Of a DNA stretch of 64,000 bases, positions 36,647-45,181 are shown piece after piece. The notes beneath the pieces are model-generated. The model was not told the origin of the DNA. It ran no database searches and saw only the letters and a list, made by a program, of their open reading frames with translations. The position numbers were made by a program, and so were the translations under genes. The stretch lies in the NCBI RefSeq assembly GCF_020510565.1, contig NZ_CP075189.1:2898501-2962500 (forward strand), written 5' to 3'. The DNA comes from Ferribacterium limneticum. GTDB lineage: Bacteria; Pseudomonadota; Gammaproteobacteria; Burkholderiales; Rhodocyclaceae. Positions within the stretch are counted from its first letter, which is position 1, and each line of letters opens with the position of its first letter.

Positions 36647-37698
36647 TCTTGGCTCTCTACTGTTCCGCGGATCTTCACGATGGTCGTGTCATCAGTCGGC
36701 GCCTCGATCGAGACAAGATAGATTTGGTCAGCTGGCGTGCTGATCATGACTCCGCTGGTGAAAACGATTTTCTGCCGGCGCTTCAGCCTCGACTTGATGT
36801 ATTCAGTATCTTTGGTGATGGCGTGAGTGCTGATGTTGGCCTTCGCCATGAACGTAAGGTACTTACTTTGCATCGCGGGCTCCAAATGTTCGTCGGAGAA
36901 TCCCTTCACGCTGATAGTATTCTTATTACTTCGCAGTTCTGCACGCAACGCTTCGCCAAGCGCAATCTTTGTCGAACTCGGGATAGGTTGCGCTTGTAGA
37001 AATTCGTTGGTTTTGTCGAAGAATTCTCTCGTTCGATGGCGATCAGAGGCAGCAACGTCGGCGCCCAGAAATTCAGAGTGGAAGTAGAACGCGGCACTTC
37101 GCGTCTCCGTCCCCGTCATCAGGTGATCGAACAAGTGAACCGCGAAATGCTCCGGCGCCGTCTTGGTGCCAAGTTTGCTCGTCTTCTGAACGAATCCGAT
37201 TTTGTAAAGCTTTTGGCTCTCCGCAAAAAAAATATCGCTCAAGTAGTCGACGCTTGTTTTTCCCTTGCTGGAGGTTTCGGTCAGTCCGTCCTGTAATTCC
37301 GATTTTACGACCGCGGAGAATGGCATCTGACTTTTAGAGGTGTGGCCCGAGATAACAATCAGCTTGCTCGCAGACAGATTCTTGGACTGTTGAGCCCTCG
37401 TCAGATCGTGCGCCACGATGGCGGAACTTGCGATGAATTGGGCATCGTCCCCTTCCATCAGATCCACTGAATTGGCGAAGTAGCTCTGCGGCCCGGTGTT
37501 GTGGAATTGAGCCTGAATGCCGTGCGAGTGATGCCCGAGTGCCTGACTGATTCGCTTTGCGAACATGTCTAGACCCGGCTTGGCGAGGGTCACGAGCGAG
37601 GTAGCGCAAATCGGCGCCACAAAGCCCTTATCCTCCGCCCGCGGCGGGATGTGGTGGACAATAATGCGTTCGATTGACAGAAAAGTGAGGTCAATCAT
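36643..37698 (-). CDS. Nucleoid-associated protein YejK/NA37-like
   Basis: A 351-residue protein resembling the NA37 (YejK/NdpA) family: A-F-Y-F-H-S-E-F-L-G followed by T-R-E-F-F-D-K, a helical middle, and a terminal beta segment (K-I-V-F-T-S-G-V-M-I-S) with T-I-V-K-I-R-G at the end. Family members bind nucleoids; variants occur in defence islands with no settled role. ATG at 37698 is chosen for its AGGAGAAGG ribosome site; an upstream in-frame start at 37743 is less likely. First gene of the three-gene operon, GTGA-overlapping the synthetase. Confidence 0.62.
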   Translation of the reverse strand: MIDLTFLSIERIIVHHIPPRAEDKGFVAPICATSLVTLAKPGLDMFAKRISQALGHHSHGIQAQFHNTGPQSYFANSVDLMEGDDAQFIASSAIVAHDLTRAQQSKNLSASKLIVISGHTSKSQMPFSAVVKSELQDGLTETSSKGKTSVDYLSDIFFAESQKLYKIGFVQKTSKLGTKTAPEHFAVHLFDHLMTGTETRSAAFYFHSEFLGADVAASDRHRTREFFDKTNEFLQAQPIPSSTKIALGEALRAELRSNKNTISVKGFSDEHLEPAMQSKYLTFMAKANISTHAITKDTEYIKSRLKRRQKIVFTSGVMISTPADQIYLVSIEAPTDDTTIVKIRGTVESQE

Positions 37699-38242
37699 CG
37701 GGTGCCTTCTCCTCGAAACGGACAAAACAGCATGTACATACATGCAGTTTTCATTATTCTATAACGTTGCGCGAGGATATTACTTCGCCGAACAGCAAGC
37801 CACACTCTGGTTTGCTCTGCCCCATGCTTCCCAGTCGTGTCGCCAGTGAGTCTACGAAACGCCGCTCGTCCAGTCATCACCGCCAGCGGATCAAGCTTCA
37901 CCCGCAATCGTTTCTTCACGTATTAGGCCCAGAAAAGTGAAATTGGTCGCTGAACTATTGGGACTGAGTGAAGACGATGAAGAAGCATTGCTTGCAAAAC
38001 TGATCGATAAGTTTCTCGCCATGAAAGGCGGGTCTTAAGTACCAGCTATTTGTTTCATCATAGTTTTTCGAGTTTCATTGCTGCCGTAGAGCATCAATCG
38101 TTAATTTTAAAACCAACAGTAAATCCGCATTGCCTGCGCAGTACATCAAGGTATTTTCGGTAGTAATAAAACGCAATTAATTTAGCAAATTATTGAATTT
38201 TTATTTACCATCTCCTCGTCGTTCTTTATCGAGGAGTGAAAC
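37699..38242. other. Intergenic region with truncated parB
   Basis: Contains the promoter side of the NA37-like operon (near 37700-37790), a parB tail (separate entry), and an AT-rich stretch (38040-38220) upstream of the H-NS-like gene. Confidence 0.45.
37854..38038 (+). pseudogene. Truncated C-terminus of a ParB-like gene
   Basis: After an in-frame TGA, one frame reads to a TAA at 38036-38038 and ends K-L-V-A-E-L-L-G-L-S-E-D-D-E-E-A-L-L, then L-I-D-K-F-L-A. This matches the C-terminus of the ParB-domain gene at 51575-52468 (R-L-V-A-E-L-L-G-L-D-D-G-D-E-E-E, then L-I-D-E-F-L-A). No start codon, ParB nuclease-like domain or HTH remains. DNA identity is modest, so it is an element-borne homologue that was cut, not a fresh copy of the chromosomal gene. 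Confidence 0.65.
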
Positions 38243-38707
38243 ATGGTGAAATCGTATCAAGACTACCAAAAAGAAATTGCCGAATTGCAGAAAAAGGCAG
38301 AAGAGGCCCGGCGTGCAGAATTGACAGGGGCCATCGCTCAAATCAAGTCGTTGATGGCGCAGTTCAATCTCTCGGTCAAGGACCTCAAGCTAAAGGACGG
38401 CAAAGTATCAAGAGCCCCCGGCAAAGCAGTCGCCGCAAAATACCGTGACCCGATTACCGGTGAAACTTGGAGCGGCCGCGGTCGTAGTCCAGCTTGGGTG
38501 ATCAAGGCCAAAGCTGAAAATAAACTCGACGCCTTGATAATTTCTGGAGCCAGTTCAGTGGCAGCCAAAGCCCCAATCAAAGCAGCCCCAAAGAAATCAG
38601 CCCTAAAAAAAACGGTGGCCAAACCCGCTGTTAAAAAGCCTGCGCAAAGAAAATCCGCTACAAAGCCAGCAGAACCGACAGCAGCTACAGCAACCACCAA
38701 AGAATGA
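38243..38707 (+). CDS. H-NS family silencer with H1-like basic tail
   Basis: A 154-residue protein: N-terminal coiled coil (about 1-45), the H-NS DNA-binding core Y-R-D-P-I-T-G-E-T-W-S-G-R-G-R-S-P (about 72-88), and a Lys/Ala/Pro-rich tail (K-K-S-A-L-K-K-T, K-K-P-A-Q-R-K) of histone H1 type, seen in betaproteobacterial H-NS relatives. Element-borne H-NS proteins silence AT-rich acquired genes such as those around it. GAGGAG ribosome site; strong terminator downstream. Confidence 0.9.
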   Translation: MVKSYQDYQKEIAELQKKAEEARRAELTGAIAQIKSLMAQFNLSVKDLKLKDGKVSRAPGKAVAAKYRDPITGETWSGRGRSPAWVIKAKAENKLDALIISGASSVAAKAPIKAAPKKSALKKTVAKPAVKKPAQRKSATKPAEPTAATATTKE

Positions 38708-38739
38708 GTAAATAGCTGACGGTACAAACCGGAAAACAA

Positions 38740-38761
38740 AGCGGGCAATGCCCGCTTTTTT
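38740..38761 (+). terminator. Intrinsic terminator of the H-NS-like gene
   Basis: Stem AAGCGGGC / GCCCGCTT with a short AAT loop followed by a run of T, 33 bases after the stop codon. Confidence 0.85.
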
Positions 38762-39172
38762 CCTCGCTGATGGTCTGCATTGTAATGAATGAGCTATATT
38801 CAAAACGCTTACCAACTCTACGAGTTTAATATGGTTGTGATTAGAGTCAGCCTCATAGGGAAATAGTATTGTCTGAAGTGGGCTGGGAGGGTGAGTTTGC
38901 CTGATAGGAAAGCTGCCGTTGGTGACCACTTGAGGCTGAACTGCAGAAAAGAGGCTCGTCACTGCCCAATTCGGCGCCTTTGGCCAACGGCCGTTCTGGC
39001 CAAATTGTGAGAACCCCCCCACGACAGGAAAAGCTATTTCCCTACCGAACAAAGGGTATTTCTCCGAAGGGGAATCGGATCACCACACGGACCCCACGAC
39101 ACAGGAGCCTCCAAGGCAACCCATATTGGCACATAGAGTCTCATTCAAAGACGGGGGTACAGAGGGTGGTAG
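38762..39172. other. Non-coding spacer with an 11-bp inverted repeat
   Basis: No gene. TAGGGAAATAG (38856-38866) and its perfect reverse complement CTATTTCCCTA (39034-39044) enclose about 170 bases that also contain GGCC-rich short palindromes. Could be a remnant of a small non-autonomous element. Confidence 0.4.
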
Positions 39173-39199
39173 AAAACAAAAACGGCCCATAAGGGCCGT
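39173..39199 (-). terminator. Intrinsic terminator of the AbiEi gene
   Basis: On the minus strand, stem ACGGCCC / GGGCCGT followed by a T-rich run (TTTTTGTTTT), about 55 bases beyond the AbiEi stop. It leaves no room for a downstream toxin gene in the same transcript. Confidence 0.75.
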
Positions 39200-39251
39200 G
39201 GTTGCTGGTGTTCTGGCGGAGGAGGCGGAAGGACCGATTCAATGGCTCTCC

Positions 39252-39956
39252 TTACGCCTTCGGGCCACGAGAATCGACTGAAGATTTCACGCCACTATGT
39301 ATTGGCGAGATTCCGGATACGGTGTCCCGAGGGTCGCAACCGGGTAGATCACGGATCAGGTCCTGCATCCACGCCGGCAGCACACTGAACCCGTTGCGCA
39401 GATCATGGCAGATTGCAACGCCCTGATCGGAATCGACGAGTAGTCGATTCAGTCGGCTGACAATGCGATCATGGTCGACGCCCAGCGTGTCCTTCAGCCA
39501 ATGCAGGGCCTGTACGATTCGCATGGCAGGACGGCCTGCCCAATAAAGGCGACTGGGAGCAGTTTGCTTGAAGTCGATGACGAGTTTATCGAGCTTGATA
39601 GCCCGGCGACGTGTGTCCGTATGAATGATAACGCGAGCTGGAACAGCATCCGTTAAGCCAAGGTCATTGGCGGCGGTCATTCCATCCACAAGCAAACGCA
39701 GTTGGTCACGCCGTGCGATAGCATCGATGATCGCCCGATAGTCCGGAGTCGTGGGGCGCTGGGTTAGGCGATTGATGATGGGCTTGTCGTACAAGCCTCG
39801 GTCGACACGCCGCAAATCGCCCGCCAGCACCATACGCTGGAGGGTCTTGTCGATCGCATCCCGGTTGCCGATGTGCGCAAAGTCAGTCGGTACCCAGACG
39901 TGGCCTGGACCTGCAGCGTTGATTTGCGACGAAATGGCGGATTTGATATCTGACAC
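39252..39956 (-). CDS. AbiEi-type antitoxin (DUF6088-like), apparently orphan
   Basis: A 234-residue protein with an N-terminal winged helix (W-V-P-T-D-F-A-H-I-G-N-R-D-A-I-D-K-T-L-Q-R-M), the R-G-L-Y-D-K-P wing, and a C-terminal domain typical of AbiEi antitoxins. AbiEi represses its operon and counters the nucleotidyltransferase AbiEii. The toxin gene should follow, but the stop is followed by a terminator and no AbiEii is present. RBS AGGAGG four bases before the ATG. Two inverted repeats upstream look like its operators. Confidence 0.78.
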   Translation of the reverse strand: MSDIKSAISSQINAAGPGHVWVPTDFAHIGNRDAIDKTLQRMVLAGDLRRVDRGLYDKPIINRLTQRPTTPDYRAIIDAIARRDQLRLLVDGMTAANDLGLTDAVPARVIIHTDTRRRAIKLDKLVIDFKQTAPSRLYWAGRPAMRIVQALHWLKDTLGVDHDRIVSRLNRLLVDSDQGVAICHDLRNGFSVLPAWMQDLIRDLPGCDPRDTVSGISPIHSGVKSSVDSRGPKA

Positions 39957-39965
39957 ATGGCCTCC

Positions 39966-40040
39966 TGTCCGATATTTGTATAATTTTTTCGGACAGACAG
40001 CAAGAATTATTGTCCGAAAATTATAGATCTATTTCGGACA
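39966..40040 (-). promoter_or_regulatory. Paired AbiEi operators and promoter
   Basis: Two inverted repeats with the same arms: TGTCCGA (39966-39972)/TCGGACA (39989-39995), and TGTCCGAAA (40011-40019)/TTTCGGACA (40032-40040). The first straddles a minus-strand -10-like TATACA. AbiEi binds paired inverted repeats in the known AbiE system, so autoregulation is likely. Confidence 0.7.
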
Positions 40041-40189
40041 TCCAAAGGCTGTACGCGAGGAACTCATAACGGAGCTGTGGAATACCATCCTCGCCATATG
40101 CGACTTTTTTCTTGATAAGTAAAAATATATTTGACTCAATAAACCTGATCATCAGCCACAACAGGAAGATTGCTCACGCAAGGCCGCTA

Positions 40190-41428
40190 TCATTTATGCT
40201 CCGCCTCAACCTTCAATTTGATCACCTTTGCCCCTTGGCGCATCTGATCGCATTGGTCGGCCCACCAGTCCATTAATTTGCGCCGCTCTTCGAGGAAGTC
40301 GCCCCGATCATAGGCAAGCCGCACCGCGTCCCCATGCTTATGGGCCAGTTGCACCTCAACAACCTCCGGACGGAACAAACCAGAGCCGTGTGCCATGGTG
40401 CTAAATGAGCTGCGAAATCCGTGCGCGGTATGTTCGGTTTTGGTGTCGTACCCCATCCTACGCAGCGCTGCGTTGATGGTGTTCTCACTCATCGGCCGCT
40501 CCCGGCTATGCAATCCGGGAAAACAGTAGTGACCAGTTCCCGTCAGCGGCCGAATATCTTCAATGATCTCCAAGGCCTGCTTTGAAAGCGGCACTACGTG
40601 AAGCCGACGCGCCTTCATCTTTCCAAGCGGAATGCGGATCAGGCGTTCATTCTTATCTACCTCTGACCATTCAAGATTCCTAACCTCACCTGGGCGAAGA
40701 CCGAAAAGTGCAGATAACCGAAAGGCGCAGCACGTGGTCAGTGTTCCCTGGTATTCCCAGATGTCGCGCAACAATTCGCCAAACACCTTCGGATCAACGA
40801 TGGCCGCCATATTCTGCGGCCGACGTGGCGCAATAGCCCCCCGAAGATCAACTGAAATGTCTCGTTCACACCTACCAGTAGCAATTCCATACCGGAAAAT
40901 CTGACCGCATGTGTGTCTCAGGCGGTGCGCCGTGTCCATCAAGCCACGCTCTTCGACCCGTCGCAATACAGCCAGCAACTCGGGGGCCTTGATTTCATCA
41001 ATTGGGCGCTCGCCAAGCCAGGGAAACGCATTCAGTTCGAGTATTCGGATATTCTTGTTAATCGTATGGGCAGTCCAGCCAGTGGAGAACCTCTTATGCC
41101 ACTCTCTGGCAACAGCTTCAAAGCTGTTTAGGGCGGCCTGGTGCGCTAGCAACTTGCCCACCTTGCGAACCATTCCGGGGTCGGCACCTTCGCGCAACTG
41201 CTCCCTGGCTTGGTCCCTAGCTCTTCGGGCTAGCTCTAGCGACACCTCCGGATAAACGCCAAGCGCCAACGTCTTCTGCTTACCTAAAAACCGATAAGCT
41301 AAGCGCCAATATTTGCCGCCCTTGGCATCAACAAGCAGGAACATGCCGCCCCCATCTGAGAGCTTGTAGGGCTGCTCTTTGGCCTTGGCATTCTTGACTG
41401 CAACCGCCGATAACGTACCTGTGGTCAT
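40190..41428 (-). CDS. int: Tyrosine integrase, DUF4102/P4-type
   Basis: A 412-residue site-specific recombinase: N-terminal DUF4102 arm-binding domain (L-S-D-G-G-G-M-F-L-L-V), core-binding domain, and catalytic domain with R in L-R-P-G-E-V-R-N-L, H-G-F-R in the H-x-x-R box, and the nucleophile Tyr in L-A-Y-D-R-G. It should cut and join the element at the tRNA-His 3' end. ATG at 41428 is chosen for its AAAGGAG ribosome site; the GTG at 41452 is less likely. The gene reads away from the tRNA, the normal arrangement. Confidence 0.93.
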   Translation of the reverse strand: MTTGTLSAVAVKNAKAKEQPYKLSDGGGMFLLVDAKGGKYWRLAYRFLGKQKTLALGVYPEVSLELARRARDQAREQLREGADPGMVRKVGKLLAHQAALNSFEAVAREWHKRFSTGWTAHTINKNIRILELNAFPWLGERPIDEIKAPELLAVLRRVEERGLMDTAHRLRHTCGQIFRYGIATGRCERDISVDLRGAIAPRRPQNMAAIVDPKVFGELLRDIWEYQGTLTTCCAFRLSALFGLRPGEVRNLEWSEVDKNERLIRIPLGKMKARRLHVVPLSKQALEIIEDIRPLTGTGHYCFPGLHSRERPMSENTINAALRRMGYDTKTEHTAHGFRSSFSTMAHGSGLFRPEVVEVQLAHKHGDAVRLAYDRGDFLEERRKLMDWWADQCDQMRQGAKVIKLKVEAEHK

Positions 41429-41441
41429 ATCCGCGCTCCTT

Positions 41442-41503
41442 TGTTGGTACACGGCTATGTTGGCACATGAACTACCAACATAAATACCAACAATCTATTG
41501 GTA
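41442..41503. promoter_or_regulatory. Cluster of TGTTGGTA boxes upstream of int
   Basis: TGTTGGTA (41442-41449), TGTTGGCA (41459-41466), then reverse copies TACCAACA (41473-41480 and 41485-41492) and a further TTGGTA (41498-41503). Candidate binding sites for integrase arms, an excisionase or a repressor of int. Confidence 0.5.
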
Positions 41504-41535
41504 TCTAATGGTAATCCTTGGGATGCATTGAGACA

Positions 41536-41571
41536 ACAAAAAACCCCAAGAGCCTATAGCTGTTGGGGTTT
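41536..41571 (-). terminator. Intrinsic terminator downstream of tRNA-His
   Basis: Minus strand: AACCCCAA / TTGGGGTT stem followed by a TTTTTTG run, 35 bases after the tRNA 3' end. It should isolate tRNA transcription from int. Confidence 0.75.
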
Positions 41572-41605
41572 ATGGTGCTTCTTGATACTTGGTGAAACGA
41601 TATTT

Positions 41606-41682
41606 TGGGGCGACTGATGGGGCTCGAACCCACGACAACCGGAATCACAATCCGGGACTCTACCAACTGAGCTACAGCCGCC
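41606..41682 (-). tRNA. tRNA-His (GTG anticodon)
   Basis: The minus strand folds as a tRNA: GGCGGCTG acceptor with an extra 5' G matched to C73, D-arm GCTCAGTTGGTAGAG, anticodon loop TTGTGAT with GTG, T-arm GTGGGTTCGAGCCCC, and encoded CCA. The extra G at -1 is diagnostic of tRNA-His. It is the probable attB of the element, its 3' end facing int. Confidence 0.97.
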
Positions 41683-41835
41683 GCTGAAGAAGGCGCGCAT
41701 TGTACGAAGTTCCAAAGCGTCTGTCTACAGGCAATAGCGCCTGTCCTCGCTATTGGGCAGAAGCATCCGGCACTCGACCTGCCGTGATATTATTGTCCGC
41801 TTTATTTTTCGGCTCCGAAGTCACAAGGAACTCTC

Positions 41836-43140
41836 ATGGAAGCAACTACTGCACAAGCTAACGAACTTGAACGCCGCATCGACCTCTCCATCGCCATTGC
41901 CGATGTCGAAAAGGTCATGGAACAGCGCCTGAAGCGCATGGGCAAGAATATGAAGGTACCAGGCTTCCGTCCGGGCAAGGTTCCGTTCAGCATCGTCAAG
42001 CAGCAGCATGGCGACCAGGCTCGCCACGAAGTGCTGTCCGAGGAACTCGACCGCGTTTTCGGCGAAACCGTCACCGAAAAGAAGATGCGTGTCGCCGGTT
42101 ACCCGCGCATTGAGCCGAAGACAACCGAAAGCACGACGCACATCGAGTTCTCGGCCATTTTCGAGGTTTATCCGGAATTCACCCCTGGCAATCTGGCGAC
42201 CGCGGAAGTCGAACGTCCGATCCTCGAAGTCAGCGCTGCTGAAGTCGACAAGACCCTCGACATCCTGCGCAAGCAACGCGTTTCCTATGAAGATACCGAC
42301 CGTGCCGCCGCCAAGGAAGACCGCGTCGTCATCGACTTCCTCGGCAAGAAGGACGGCGTGCCGTTCGCCGGTGGCGAAGCCAAGGATTACCCGTTCGTTC
42401 TCGGCCAGGGCATGATGCTGCCCGATTTCGAAAACGCCGTCGAAGGCGCCAAGGCTGGCGACTCCAAGACGTTTGACCTGGCCTTCCCGGCCGATTACCA
42501 CGCCAAAGATCTGGCTGGCCAGACAGTCCAGTTCGACGTCACCGTCAAGCAGGTACAGGCCCCGGTTCTGCCCGAACTCAACGCCGAATTCGCCACCAGC
42601 ATGGGCATCGCCGACGGCGACGTGGCCAAGATGCGTGCCGAGATCGAAACCAACCTCAAGCGTGAAGTTAAGCGCCGCATCGAAGGCAAGCTCAAGGACC
42701 AGGTCATGGAAGCCTTGATCAAGGCCAACCCGATTTCGGTGCCGACCTCGCTGGTCGATATGGAAATCCAGCGCCTGATGCAAGCTGCTCGCCAAGACAT
42801 GGAACAGCGCGGCATGAAGGTCAAGGACATGCCGATCCAGCCCGAGTGGTTTGCCGACCAGGCAAAGCGTCGCGTCACACTTGGCCTGATCCTTGCTGAG
42901 GTTGTGAAAACGGAGAAGCTTCAGGCAACACCGGAACAAGTTCGTGCGATGGTCGAAGAAAACGCCCAAAGCTACGAGCATCCGGAAGAGGTCATCCGCT
43001 GGTATTACGCTCAACCGCAGCGTCTTCAGGAAGTTGAAGGCGTCGCCATTGAAAACAACGTGGTTGCGTGGGTCCTGGGCAAAGCCAAGGTCACCGACAA
43101 GGCTGCAGTTTTTGATGAACTGATGGGTCAAAAGCAGTAA
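41836..43140 (+). CDS. tig: Trigger factor
   Basis: A 434-residue ribosome-bound chaperone and peptidyl-prolyl isomerase. N-terminal ribosome-binding domain with the signature G-F-R-P-G-K-V-P, central FKBP-like domain (D-R-V-V-I-D-F-L-G), and C-terminal helical arms. Length is normal. CAAGGA ribosome site before the ATG. First gene of the conserved tig-clpP-clpX-lon block. Confidence 0.97.
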   Translation: MEATTAQANELERRIDLSIAIADVEKVMEQRLKRMGKNMKVPGFRPGKVPFSIVKQQHGDQARHEVLSEELDRVFGETVTEKKMRVAGYPRIEPKTTESTTHIEFSAIFEVYPEFTPGNLATAEVERPILEVSAAEVDKTLDILRKQRVSYEDTDRAAAKEDRVVIDFLGKKDGVPFAGGEAKDYPFVLGQGMMLPDFENAVEGAKAGDSKTFDLAFPADYHAKDLAGQTVQFDVTVKQVQAPVLPELNAEFATSMGIADGDVAKMRAEIETNLKREVKRRIEGKLKDQVMEALIKANPISVPTSLVDMEIQRLMQAARQDMEQRGMKVKDMPIQPEWFADQAKRRVTLGLILAEVVKTEKLQATPEQVRAMVEENAQSYEHPEEVIRWYYAQPQRLQEVEGVAIENNVVAWVLGKAKVTDKAAVFDELMGQKQ

Positions 43141-43207
43141 TCCGGACCTTGTTGCAAAAGCAACAATCGTCTTGAATGTAACGAAACAGCAACACACAAG
43201 GGCTGAC

Positions 43208-43837
<630 letters not shown>

Positions 43838-43851
43838 ACGGAGAGCTACAG

Positions 43852-45114
<1,263 letters not shown>

Positions 45115-45121
45115 GCCGGGT

Positions 45122-45150
45122 CTTGAATTGCGGTTCCCCGCCCCCACGTA
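45122..45150 (+). promoter_or_regulatory. Sigma-32-like heat-shock promoter of lon
   Basis: CTTGAA (45122-45127), a 14-base spacer, then CCCCACGTA (45142-45150), close to the sigma-32 consensus CTTGAAA...CCCCATnT, 30 bases before the lon ATG. Overlaps a CCCCC/GGGGG hairpin. Confidence 0.6.
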
Positions 45151-45181
45151 GGGGGCACATACCTATTTCAAAGGCATCGTA

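Larger units (their letters stand above)
1..41605. mobile_element. Putative ICE/genomic island, right part, ending at tRNA-His
   Basis: Seen: a tyrosine recombinase gene whose start faces the 3' end of tRNA-His, with a complete F/SXT-type conjugation operon, an integron cassette array and a dense set of defence and toxin-antitoxin genes to its left, and housekeeping genes immediately to the right of the tRNA. Known: tRNA 3' ends are common targets of this integrase class. Inferred: everything from base 1 to the tRNA belongs to one or more nested integrated elements. The left boundary, relaxase, coupling protein and oriT are not in the window, and I found no second copy of the tRNA-His 3' end by eye, so unity of the element is not proven. 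Confidence 0.6.

Noticed and set aside
39214..39233. On the minus strand this resembles a tRNA 3' end (CCTCCTCCGCCA) after a TTGAATC-like loop.
   Set aside because: The T-loop lacks the invariant TTC, no acceptor, D- or anticodon arms are found upstream, and the AbiEi coding region begins nearby. At most a very decayed fragment.
43141..43207. Possible sigma-32 promoter between tig and clpP (a CTTGAA is present).
   Set aside because: No CCCC-type -10 at the right distance.
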